Source: Nomia melanderi (Eukaryota; Arthropoda; Insecta; Hymenoptera; Halictidae). Taken from it: a DNA stretch of 64,000 bases. Each line of letters begins with the position of its first letter. The stretch's first letter is position 1. Position numbers and translations under genes: made by a program. The notes beneath the pieces are model-generated. The model searched no databases and was not told the DNA's origin. It worked only from the letters and a program-made list of their open reading frames with translations. Location: contig NC_134999.1 of assembly GCF_051020985.1 (NCBI RefSeq), forward strand, positions 10,354,001-10,418,000, read 5' to 3'. Of this stretch, positions 13,351 through 25,440 are shown one piece after another.

Positions 13351-14389
13351 GCACTTCGATTGGAAGATTCGGTCCGAGGATTGTATTTAAGCGGAATCGA
13401 ACGAACAATACTTCGAAACGAGGAAAAAGAAGAAGTCAAGTTTCACTATCGTTTCCTTTTCACGAACAGTGTACAATTCTGTCGCGTGATCCTTCTTAAG
13501 GCCCTTTCAGTCGCATCGGCTTGTTCCGCTGGAACGATCCAGACGCGTTTCTATTGTGTCCTGGCCGTTGACCGTGACAGATCCCCGGTTTTTCTCTCTC
13601 GTTCTAGTTCGAGCCACGTCGAGACCTTTTACCGCTACTCGTTTCGACCGAGTCATTGTGCCCGGCTGCAACTTTCAGCCGTGCAGGAAAAGGAGTTTTC
13701 CCGTTCCAACCGTCCCCCTCTCCACAGCGAATCGGTTCCTCGTTTCTCATGCTTAAGAACGGATTCCGCGAAGCATTCGAATTTCCATTAGACCTCGTAC
13801 ACAGTCCTTTGCTCTGTTGACCAAGCAACGATCAACAAAACCCGATCGGAATTAAATTCATTATTTTTCCCGCGTGTACCGCGGCTCCGACCTGAAAATC
13901 CAATGGCGTCCGGCCGGATTCGATTACGCAATGAAAATAAAGCGGTGATAATTGGAATCGCGTTTTAGCTGCGGATTAATCAGCATTTCGCAACACTGCG
14001 CGGGCGCGTATCGATTTGTCCAAACACAGGAAACAGTGGACATAAACAAAGAATTCACTGCCTGTTCTCGTTGTACAGACTATAAAAACGCAGAGTTTCT
14101 TCGTGAAAGAGAAACACTTGTGATTTACTGGCTAAAGAAACCTCTGACAGGAGACCACAAAGATTCCCATGGCTCGACTTTCGGAGGTCATCTCGGGCCT
14201 AGCCTAGTGCCGGGGAGCGATCTCGTTAATCCAACCGGCAGGATAATTTTCCGGTACGCTGCTAGTTAATCGAAGAACACCTTCGCCGGACAGGCCTACG
14301 AAAATTTATAGCCGCGCGTCCAGGTGATCTGGCCTCGTTCTCCCCTTCGGGGCCCGTAAAGGTCAGTTTCTAGTCCGAAGGACGGCGCG

Positions 14390-14407
14390 AAGAGAGAGAG
14401 AGAGAGG
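14390..14407. repeat. (AG)n microsatellite
   Basis: A short pure AG dinucleotide run flanked by CpG-rich unique sequence. Confidence 0.9.
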
Positions 14408-15333
14408 ATCGATTACTCGATCGGCGAGCATTTCATTAGCATTCCACGGTCTTCCTGATTTATTGGCGACGCGGACGCTACGTACGATTCTTCCCCTAGC
14501 CCCTCAGGGAGCTAAGGCGAATGGCGGTGGAGGAGAAGATATAAAGGGCAACGACGAGGGAACCCCTTTGAATAACGGTACCTCGCTGAGATAATTACGA
14601 GGGTGTCCCTAAAGCGTTTCGTCGAGCTTCGAGGCCATTCCGGCGTATCCGTACGACCGGATCCGCCTTATTCATTAGCCACAATAGCGTCTAGAGCCAG
14701 CCAGCACGAACGTTTTTAAGACGTATCTTGTAGTCAGGAGGAGTACAGTCTCGCTGCTACCGTAGCTACGCTTTGCCAACATTTCCAAGCACGTTCCTCG
14801 ATCTTCAGACGGCTTTTCGTCCCGGCGGAAATGACACCAGGCGTCTAGCGGTTCGGAAACTTCGGGGACAGAAGATATTCTACGAGCGAAGTCCTCGTAG
14901 ACATAACAGAAACGCGGGGACAGAGATTCGCGTGGAAGTTTCAAGGTCGCCGGAAGGTACGCATCGAAGTTGCTCACGCAAAGCTCTACTCCGCTCGACC
15001 GCCACGAAACTTTCGGGCCGAGTGTCTCGGTTCTCTTTCCGAGTCGCGTACGAGTCAACTGACCCTGCCCGGCTCCCAGGCAACTTTTTTTCAAGCCGTT
15101 CCAGCAGCTTTTCGTCGTTCTCTCTCCTACTGCTGCTATTGCTCCAGGCCGAGATCTTCGCTCTTTCTGTTTCCTCCCCCCGTTCCCCCGATTCGAAATA
15201 GACGCTCACGGTCCAAAGATACCGAGACGACCACGATAAAAAGCTGGTACTGAGTCACCGAGTCTGGCATACGATGGAGAACCGAAAGAGCGACCGGGTA
15301 CGCGGATGCCGGGGCTACAGAACTAGTTTGAAC

Positions 15334-15351
15334 GAGAGAGAGAGAGAGAGG
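15334..15351. repeat. (GA)n microsatellite
   Basis: A short pure GA dinucleotide run within a GC-rich non-coding block. Confidence 0.9.
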
Positions 15352-15720
15352 TGGAAGCGAACCACAGGCAATAAATGTTGTTGCCGTTCCGCTGGAACTA
15401 GCTCCGAGCGTTGTTCGCTTGCGCAACTAGCTGCCATCGCTCCGGCGACCAGCTCCACGTCCCGCCGTCGGTGCTGACGCTCCTTTCTCACACACAAATC
15501 TCGTTTTACAACGCATAAACTCGTCCCAGAAAGCCGGAACGAACGTCGATCGTAAAAAAAACTGATTCACCCGGCCTGGCCATTTTTCGGAGGTGGACAA
15601 GGAATGGACTCAAAGTCGGACCGGTCTGCAAGCAGTCTAGGCTTCCGGGAGGTGAGAGCCAGTTTCTAGCGCAGCGGATGGCTTCGTCGGGTTCCACCGG
15701 TGCGACGATGTGCGGCTTGC

Positions 15721-18600
15721 TAATTGCTTGTTAGATCCATCGAGCTGAAACTCTCCTAATGGGTAACTAGTAGCAGCACCTGTTTCTTTAATGTTTGGAT
15801 GCTTTATGATTTCCTCGTTGCTCTAGTGAAGTTTCTCCTGCGCCGAGTGAAATATGATTGGAAATTGCAAATAGTTAATGGAATGTTTCACTTTTAATCG
15901 TATGTATAAATCAATCGTTGGTCTGTACGTAAACACTGCTCTCTTTTCGGCGTTGTTCTTTTGAGGATGTTATGAAGAACAATGGTTTATTTTAGAACGA
16001 CTTCTCTTGAAATTCTACCCAGCTCTGATTTTCTGGGGCAGCAACCCTCCATCGTTGACCGTCGCTATTGTTTTTTCTTTAAAGAATTTGCGTCATCTGG
16101 CATTCCGCTGAGACTGTCTCCATTCAGCCCCATCTGGCGACGTTCTCGTTTTCCGTGAACCTCTCGCTCGCACGTCCCTCGGCTCTTCCCCCATTCCTCC
16201 ATGTGTAACAGATTTAATGAACATCGTGATTTCTGAACCATTCGGTCGACACTTTCTGTAAATGTCAGCTTCCAGATGTTCGCGCGCAGCAAGACTTCCC
16301 CCATTATCAATTCACCGAAAGCATAGTCCTTCGAAGCTTGATCTATAACCTGACATCGCCGTTTACTGCTCATTGACAGCTCCTCTCACGCGTGAGTGTG
16401 CAGGGAGTTAATAAATTACGGCTGTAAAGTTTATGGGCTGACCTAGGACACGAGCTCGCCGGAGTAGGTGTTCTACTTATAGAGATTAATGGGAGCTGGG
16501 CTATTGCGTATCGTCAGCCGGTACCGATATAACCAGATCACGTTCGATCGTTCAAATCATCCTGAAACGTCTCATTTTATCTCCTTACCATTTAATTAAC
16601 TGTACGCCCGATACACGTCTATTCGACACAATTTTAAACAGAATCAACCTCCTCTTCTCCACTACTCCCTATAAAAGCACTGTAAAATCCACATGATCGT
16701 ATAATCTGTTTCCAACTCCAAGAAATCAAAAATAACCAACATCCCTATAATACTCCATCGAGTTTCATATTTTACCGATTCCCGAGAACTTGTGTAAGCT
16801 ACAAATATAGCATTCTAATCATCTGGCTACCCAGTACATTCGAACGAGGGAAGCAAAAGGGAAACCAGGATTAGGTTCCACGGCAGCATTCTGTCGGACG
16901 CATCTGAAGGGTAGCAGGTAGCCGTGACCGTCACCGAAAGAAGTCACGAGGGTGTGTTGAAGAGGGTGGGCGGAGAAGAAGGGGGAGAGCCCCAGGAGAA
17001 ACACGGTCATAGACACGCGCAAGGGAGACGAAGAGAGAGTGAAAGAGAGTCCTTCCACCCTCATCCCTGGAATGTATCGCGTCATCTCGTCAAACTCGTT
17101 GGGGCGCCGAAACGTTTCGTCCCCTCGTTACCTGTGCCCCTCTCAGCCCTTCATCTGTTCCCATGATTCTACACATCGTTTCGCGTCACCCTTCGTCGGT
17201 CGCATTGTGCGCGACGGCTTCCTCGTCGTAGTCTAGCACAGCTGGACCGAGCGCCGCTATCACGAGCAATTTTAACAGCGTCGCGTTAGCGTGATACCTC
17301 GCGCGAGGGGACATTTAATTTTTTTCTTCTCTCTTCTCCCCAGGGCTCCCCGTCGCGCGTTGACGGGGGACGCAGCTTCGTGTTTCGCTTTTTTTAATAA
17401 CGTCGGGTATCGATACACGAGAAGCTCTGTGAAATCACGATAAGGACCTTTATCGAGCCGTCAGTAGTGACATGGAAAACGCTGCTCCGCGACAACATCA
17501 AGCTTTTTTTAGGGGTGATTTCGTTCATGGAAAAAGCCTGTTGGATGCAACAATAAGAGTAGTTTTTTTTTTGTTCTTTTTTTTAACGTGTTCTAATCAA
17601 CGTTCATTCTTGAGCTGTAGACAATTTCATCGTATTCTTTGCCTGTGGGCAATAGGGCGACGAGTTCTTTTTGTCAACAGTATCAGAATCGATTAGAAGT
17701 TCATTGAATGCGAAAGATACGTGGACAACGGGTCGATTATCGAGTAGAAGTTAAGTGGAAAGTTGGGAAGATCCTCTCTGAAGTTTGGATAGCTGAAACG
17801 TTTGTGTAATGTCGTCGTTTTCACTGCTTTATCGTTCTCCCCTCTGGCCTGTTGGTGAACAGCTGCCCGTTATCGGGCGTATACTTTGGAATGTCTCGCG
17901 CTACTCGATATACGACGTCGATAATGACACAAACAACGGTCGCCGGCGTGCCTTCCGCAAGCTTTACAGCCGGCCTTTAACGTAACTTTACAACGCGCGC
18001 CGCTGTATGTATGCCGAGGCACCATCCGCTTCCTGCTTTTACCTCTTCTTTTATTGCGCATCGCTCGTAATGAAAACCGTCGTCCTTGCTATTAAAATGC
18101 ACCGTTTATTTTTAGACGTCGCGCAAACCCGACGCCCGCGCGAAAGAAAGCACTTCCTTGTTCGTCGTGTTCACTACACCCCCCTTTTTTTCGCTTTTGC
18201 CCGACCCTTTCTGAAGCACGCGACACACTTCGCCGCGCTGAAAACACGGGATCATTTATATTAGGCATTCAAAAATGTTTCTTGAGCTCCGTGACGTGAA
18301 CGTTGCTCCTAAATATTTAAGGAGAACGTTCGGGGTTGAATGAAATTGTAGAACATGTTTCTATACTTTACTGATATTCGTAGAAGTTAAAAGAGAGCAA
18401 ACGACAATTATAATCACTTTTACTCCTGCAAAGAAACTCTAACGGATGTTATCTTGAACATGCCTCGCATGGAAGTTTTGAAGCTTTCTTTCGTACAAAA
18501 TCAGTACAAGATTATTCGAATAGAACATATCAGTTTAAAGTACAAATTTGAACATTTCTAATTCTATATTTCATATTCAGAATGCGATTCGTTGAAGCAG
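15721..18600. other. Non-coding, mixed composition
   Basis: AT-rich at 15730-16010 and 16540-16820, GC-rich at 16830-17300. Two long T runs separated by GTTC lie at 17563-17584. The sequence is GC-rich again at 17840-18260 and AT-rich to 18600. No coding exon, RNA gene or transposon end is convincing. Confidence 0.5.
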
Positions 18601-20880
18601 CTGACGTCGCTTGTTGTTTTTGTAGCCTGTGAGTCATTACGTCACGTTCAGCATTGCAATTTTTTCCCCTTTTTTATGTATGTCAGCGCTGGAGCGTGCG
18701 TACGAACCGCTTTATTTCCGTCGAACGCATTACCTTGAGGCTGGTCAAAACCACTGGCTCTGTAATCGCGTCACTGACAATTCATACGGGCACCAGCATG
18801 CATCGTGCTCGCACGCGCGCGTGCACGTCTCGCCTCTGTTTCGCGTTACGCGATACGATTCCCTGGGTTATTGTCTTTTTCAAGAAAACGATTTCGTTCT
18901 TTCTTTTCTCATCCTCATTCTTGACGTCGATGGAATCAGCAGGGTGTTGGCCAAAGGTCGCAACGATGCGCGCACAAAAAGCGTGTCGCTGTTTCTCTCT
19001 CTCCGCAGCGAGCGAACGTTCCGAGGAATCGTTCAAGGCTGTCGAAACATTCATCCTACGCGCCGTTTCCGATCGCGTTTAGATACATACCGAACGATCG
19101 CGTCGAACACGCCAAGGACTCGCGGAACAACAGGTCGTATCTGGAGACTGGATTAGATAGTCGGGGAACGTAATTTTCAATTACGCCACTGGAATGTTTT
19201 CCGTTGTAAATAGATTACGGATCGTTATGGAAATTCACTGTTTCCGAGTCAAAGTTATATGGAACAAAAGATGGTCGCGACTATGTTTACCGTTTTAGTG
19301 ATCTTATTGCACTCAGGAAAATATTGTTACATCTATACTTAACTCTTTATTTCCTTCAATACAGAATCATCTCTAATTTAATCACATAACATTTTTGAAC
19401 GATCATTCATTCCAAAAAAAAATGAAGACTAATCTGATTTAGCATGGAATGAATAATTGAATCACAATCAAAACCACTTAAATTCTTCGAAGTATTGCAT
19501 AATTCACTTGCCTTCACTTTAAATTCTCCGTTATGACATAAGCATCAACAGAAATGTTACAGAAAATACACCGCGTTGTTCCATCAGAAAAATGGGACCG
19601 GTTCTCGTTTATCTAGCATAGCCGGACCAGAAGGTAGACAACGCCCGGCGCAATTGTTTTACTTGGTGCAGGAAACGTGTGCGTGCATATCGCACACCTC
19701 GCGGCCCGATATTACCGGATATATCGTCGGCACGAGATATCGCCTGTCGAACCTCCGCAAATAGCGTGCACCGATAACCCTTTCCAGATTACGGCGAGGT
19801 CACCGCTTATTTTTGGGCCGCGCACGAACGAAAAGTAAACGATCGGCCTCAATGCTCCCGATCGGCGACGACTGGCGACATACATACATAGTTCGACCCG
19901 TCGTCGCCGCGGAGCATGTTGTAATTAAAGATAATGAAAGACGACGTGGATGGATGGCGAACAAATCGGCCGGCAAGTCGACCAAAGGCCACCGATATTA
20001 TTCTCCCTCTGACTCGTAGACGACAGCACGCGATGTTGGGTCGGAATACTTGCCCGGGATCGATCCGCGGCTGCTATTGCCGTGACTTCTCTTTCGATAA
20101 TAATGAAAGGAAATATTGAGGAGAAATCGCGTTCGAATAAGGAATGGAATTGATTGAATAATACATTCTTTCAGGATTGACGGATATCTTCGAAGAAGTC
20201 AAATATATCACAGCAATATAACAAGATAGATTGCTGTGGAGTAATGGAAACTTAGAAATATAAATATTAGTATATTTCCTAATGATTTCGTTTACGATAT
20301 AGTGGAGCAGCTTCAATCAGAATAGCTCGAAAAGCTAATAGAAGTAGTTCTAAATGAATCAACATTGCAAACAAGTTCCGTTTACGAATGTAGTGACTAT
20401 CTACTGAAAAATCCAATAAAGCTCCATTGTACCCTGCTACCATATCAAAGTAGACCGAGCGCATCTGCAATCTAACAGCAACCATAACAAGAGTATCGAT
20501 TAATGAGCAACATTAATTAGTAACAGAAGCATTATAGAACCAGCCAGTTCGCGGTAACACCTTAATTCAATTAACGTTAAGCAATACCAGCTCGATTAAC
20601 ACGTAACCGGCGAGATAAATCCGAAGGCAGAGATACTAAAGGCCAGACATCGTTAATACCTGGAGCAGCTGTCTGTAACGATCGACCGACCCGAGAACGT
20701 GTTTCCCAAGGCTGAAAAGTATTCAGGCGTCCTCTTATCGTGTAGCAGGTGAATATTAGCGCAGCCTCCGTTGATCGAGCAAGTCTCTCGTTCGCGATCC
20801 AGCACGGTGCCGGTCGTTTTGCTCGCAGCTCACAACGCAGAACAATTAAGCGATGGCGAATAACTGAAGCTCACTCGGGT
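18601..20880. other. Non-coding, with a TAAT-core cluster near 20496-20600
   Basis: A GC-rich segment at 18660-19160 carries overlapping stop-poor frames without a domain. AT-rich sequence follows to 19560 and again at 20080-20600. The stretch at 20496-20600 has several ATTAAT/TTAATT-type cores that could be homeodomain sites. Such cores are common in AT-rich DNA, so this is only suggestive. Confidence 0.45.
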
Positions 20881-23800
20881 ACGGTCCTGGACAAATGGCG
20901 CCATTAAAGTGCAAGCGTTCGAGTCCGCGTCTTCGGATGCCCGACGCGGCGAGAGACGACGCGACGCGACGCCTCGAATTGAATTTCATTCAAGCCCCCA
21001 ACAGAGCGTTAGAAACACGTTCTCCGGGCGAAGTGGAGCGGTTACAGTTACCGGACGCCACCTCCTCTTCCTCCCATTCCTTCTTTTCCGGCCAGAAAGA
21101 GATGGCATACACCGATACCATCCGCCGGATAATCGGTTCACGATATTCAAATTGAACCTGTTCGAGCGGGCGGCAACGGGGCACGGGGCGGAAAGGGGTA
21201 GGAAGGGAAGAAAAAAGACACGGCGAGGCCGTTTTTCACCGGTCGAACCAGTGGAACTGGTTCCGCCAGCCGTACCTCGACGGCAGAACCTGTTTCTCGT
21301 CCCGCGGCTCTCGCTGACAGGTCTTACTGGTTTTCACGCGGGCTCATAATGTCCCCGTCATCGCCCCGCACCATCGTAGCGGGGAGACCGGATCGAATCC
21401 CCATCGATCGATCGGTCTTATCGCCGGCGAACGAGGCCGACGTAACCGCGGAGACCGAGCGCGATATCGAAACCATCGGCCGAGATAATCGTCGCCGCGC
21501 ACACCGCCGTTTAATATTCCGTTGCTCATTCGGCGATTGAACTGTGACCTGGCACCTTGCTTCGTGATCGGTCGGTATGCCCCATTCGCTTGCTAATGCG
21601 TTGAAATGCGTATTCGGTTGGCGTGATCTTCTGTTCACGCTGGATGGATTACGAATTTATTACGTATAAAATATGCCTTGTCCTTTGGGGGAGAGCGCGT
21701 TAGTAATTATTGATGACGCGAAAGGATGCATTGGATTGGTCAAGGAGATAAATCGTATTCTTCAAGGAAGACCACAATAATTAACGTCGATACTGCACGA
21801 TTCCCAGTTTTCTCTTTCGACCTTGCACCTCTGAACGAGTCTCCAAGTGTTCGATAACTCATTCTCGCACCGCAATATCTCGAACATCATTAGGACATCT
21901 TGCTTCTACTATCTACGAAATAAATACCTCGGGGATAAATTGAATTCAACCATTTCGATAAACACCTACTAAATTCAACAGACAGCGGGCTCTAAACCGA
22001 TAAAAAACTTTCGGAGTAAAAGTATGCAAGCTTCTCGTCGCTTTCCGTTCGATGCAACGCGTCTATTTATCAAGAGACTGGTATATTACGCTTTCACCTA
22101 GACCGAGGGTCTAGCCGAGAGGAAGACGGGTCGGAGATCGTGAGTTCGTCTCGCATTCGGATGAAAAAGATCGGCGCTCGAAGGCGCCGGCCCTCCGGGA
22201 GGATCTGGGTCGTTGCCTGTTATCCTAACGGTATACACGGGAGGGAAGAGCAGCCGCGGGAGAGGAGCACAGGAAGAAGAGAGGCTGTTCGCGCGTTGCC
22301 CTCCGTGTACGTGCACGTATAAGCTCGGCTGTATGCGCGCATAGGTACACGTTCCCCGTATGTTTGTATCGGCGCACGAGGGGAAAGGAAACTCGAAGCG
22401 AGAAACGAGATTCTGCCGTCGCGCACGGAACGATTCCTATCTAACGACCCGGGGACAGATATAGCCGGCTGAATAATTTATGGAGACGAACGCTGGAAAC
22501 TGCGGACGTGGCCGCGCCGCGTTTGTTTGCAAATGTGAAAGAGGAAGATATTTAAATCGCCGCTCCGGGAGCTACCGTTCGGTCAATCTCGCTTAAATTC
22601 ACCTGCGTGCGCCCGCTAGCAGCGTGGATCGATGCGCGCAGCGCTTCCAACGGATGGCCGAGAGCCTCGACCGGAAACCGGTGCTATTCACGGATAGCCC
22701 GCTTGTCGTCTACAGGTCCAGGTGAATTGAAACTCCTCCGATACGTCCTCTGTCCTATTCAATCTTATCCAACGTGGATAAACGATCAGCATCGAAGAAT
22801 GATTAAACGATCCCCGCGAACCTGTTCCGCGGATATGCGATCGTGGAATATTAATAACCGATAGATTATTGCAATCTTTCTGGAAATCTCGCATTCCGCG
22901 GGAACGTGTTTGCAAAATGAGGCTTATGAATTATTCTACGGTCACCCCTGCTTATGCCAGATCCACTGGTAGATAGGATACAAAGGGTTAGCGGGAGCTA
23001 AGTTCCAACTATTCACTCAGCGGCTTTAGAGGACACTGCTAAAGGGTCAGGCATATAGCTAGGTAGCTAAGCATACGGTGTAAAGAATCGACCACGACAT
23101 TGATGATTTGTTCGAACAAGTTTGTCGGTTTGTCTCGTGGGTCCGTGATATCATTATCCGGCCCACAGCTTCCATCGGTTTCCGTTGTTCGCCAGCATGC
23201 CGCGGTTGTTTCGCACTCGATACCGTTGACCTTCTCCTGAAAACACTCTTGCCTTCATTCTTGCGCGCTGGGTCGGGACACGCATTATTTCTCCTCTCCC
23301 CCTTTCCTCGACGAGATCCGTCAGCCCCCACCGACACGACTGGACGCTATACGAGCTCTCGTAAATGCCCGGTCGCGCGCCCTCGCGCTCGCGCCGCGGG
23401 AGCACGTCCCCGGGAGATGCTTAAATGCGCTCCCGAGCGTGCAAACGCGCATGCGTGCTCGTCTTTCGATGTCGAGGAGGCGCGTTCCCTCTCTCGCTCT
23501 CTTCGGCATCTCTGCCAGACTTCCTCTCTCTGTTCCGCTCCCGCTGCTCGACGTCTATCGTCCTTTCTCTACGCCACGCTCGGAGGATATAGCGATGGGA
23601 ACAATGTTACCTGGTGACGTCGTCTGCTCTTCATAGTGATCGTTTGGTTCGTCTAGGAAGCGTTTACGTTTTCAATTCGAACGATCTTTGATTCGTATTT
23701 GGGTCAGAAGTTCTGGAATTTGGAGCAGTTGTATAGCACTCGGGGTTTAGAAATATTTGGGGAAGTTGGATAAAGTTACTGTTTTACTTTCGGTCTTCCA

Positions 23801-24180
23801 GGATGCTTTACAAAGGCCACAATTTTCTGTTTAATTCCGCCCCTGCAAATTAAAAAACAATATCTTATTTCTCCCCAACAGATTGCTTCTCCGAAGTTCA
23901 AGCTTGGCACCCTAACAAAGAATTCGTTAAAATACAAGGTGCCATCTTCAGACTCAATTACCACCCTACTTTTGGCCAAGTCGTCATCACCCAATTGCAG
24001 CAATCCCCAATCCCATCAAACAAATTAGAACGCAGCAGCAAATCCGCAGTAATCCGAGCTATCCCAAGGTCGCAGCGCACAACTCGCCGAGTCAGTTTTT
24101 TCCCTCCGCATTCAACCGGCTATCATAGATGTCATACGAGGCGTGGACAAATTGTGAATTTATCAAGCTCGGTATGCTCG
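20881..24180. other. Non-coding, several CpG-rich islands
   Basis: CpG-rich islands lie at about 20880-21600, 22080-22720 and 23100-23640, separated by AT-rich DNA at 21640-22080 and 23640-24060. The open frame at 23108-23617 (169 codons) is rich in Arg/Ser/Leu, overlaps minus-strand frames and has no recognisable domain. Nothing else is supported. Confidence 0.5.
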
Positions 24181-24184
24181 AGTA

Positions 24185-25440
24185 TCATCGAATTAGTCCC
24201 ATCGCTAGGTGTGTAACTGGTTTCTCGTCTGGCGGTGCGTGCAGCGGCGAGCGTGCGAATGTGTCAGAGGGAGAATACGTTATCGACGAGCGGTAGGGAG
24301 AGCGGCTCGCGAAGCGGCGTGTAGTGGTGCCAATGCTGTGTGGAGTGGAGTAGCTCAGCCGGTGGTTACTCATGGCACATTGGCGCTGCACGGAGGCCTT
24401 TGACCTCCCATTTCTCTCCGTCTCTTTTTCCCTCCGTCTCTTCTTCATCCAGCTGCCTCTCCCTCACTCTCGCCTGTCCACCCTCTCTATTCTCGTCTCG
24501 GTTCCTCGCGCGTCCTTCTTTTTCCCGGTGGTTTGCGCTGCTCTCCCTTCTTCGTATTACACCGAGCGAGCCGTGGCAGTTCATCGTCACCGTGCGCTCT
24601 CCTCTCTTTCTCCCGAACACGCGTTCTACAGGGTGTAACCGAGCGAAAAAGTACCCGGATTCTCGATCGAGCTTCCTCGTCGCAGCGAATTCTCGAACGC
24701 TTTTCCACCCTCGGATCATTTTCCTGGTGCATACACCCGTCCTCGTTGCCCTTCCCGAGGAGAAATCAATCGTTCAATGGAGTCAACGTCGGCCGTCCTT
24801 TTACCGCTGCGACACCCTATATACACGTGCAACCGTGCCCCACCATCGACCCTCTCTGCCGCCGCTGTCTGCTCGTCTCGTTTCCGCGTCCTCCGACCCG
24901 AGCACCCTCACCTCTCTCCGCACCGCGGCTCCTCGCCTCCGCCCACCCCGGAGGAACCGTCCAACTCCCCGCACCCCTCAAACCTCGCAGTCGAGCATGC
25001 AGCCCGCTACGACCTGCATTCATAGCGCAACAAAACCTCCACGGCTCTCTCGACGATAAACGAAACCGTGCACTAAGTGTATTATAACCTCCCACGTTCC
25101 CGCCGCTAAAGGTCATGCCTTAACGAGCTGCTTTTTTCCTATCTTCTTCTCTTCCTTCACCTTCCCCGTGCAGCACCACCATCGTCGACTTCTCCTCCCG
25201 CTTCTCCGCCGCTGTCGTCGTCGGTCCTACGCGCGGTTGCATCGCGCGCAACCGATCCCTTCCTCCTCCTCCGTTCTGGACGCCTCCGCGTCTTCCCGCC
25301 GCGGACGACGACGCCTCACAGTTCACTGTGCGTCGACACACCTCGACCTAACCCAGACGACCCCAACCCGCCACTCGTCGGCCAACTCAAACCGGAGCAG
25401 TCTCCGTGAAACTCTGTGCTGACCTGGACGAACGTCTGTT
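24185..25440. promoter_or_regulatory. Pyrimidine- and CpG-rich block: candidate 5' UTR or alternative promoter
   Basis: The block opens with G/T/CpG-rich sequence (24210-24370). It then becomes strongly pyrimidine-biased on the + strand (about 24400-25330) and ends with GTG/CTG-rich sequence near 25400-25430. Long overlapping open frames (24340-25059 and 24533-25087) are Ser/Pro/Arg-rich, occupy two frames at once and have no domain, so I read them as leader-like DNA, not protein. Whether it is transcribed, and whether it belongs to the gene at 40 kb, cannot be told from sequence. Confidence 0.3.

Larger units (their letters stand above)
13351..15720. other. CpG-rich non-coding block
   Basis: Mostly GC-rich. 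It has an AG run at 14390-14407 and another at 15334-15351. A TATAAAG motif lies at about 14540 without a convincing initiator. Open frames at 14675-15094 (-) and 14773-15201 (+) are antisense overlaps in stop-poor DNA and carry no known domain. Confidence 0.5.

Noticed and set aside
24340..25059. 239-codon + strand open frame, with a second 184-codon frame overlapping it
   Set aside because: Two frames are open at once in C/T-rich DNA. The translations are Ser/Pro/Arg/Thr-rich with no domain, consistent with stop-poor composition instead of coding.
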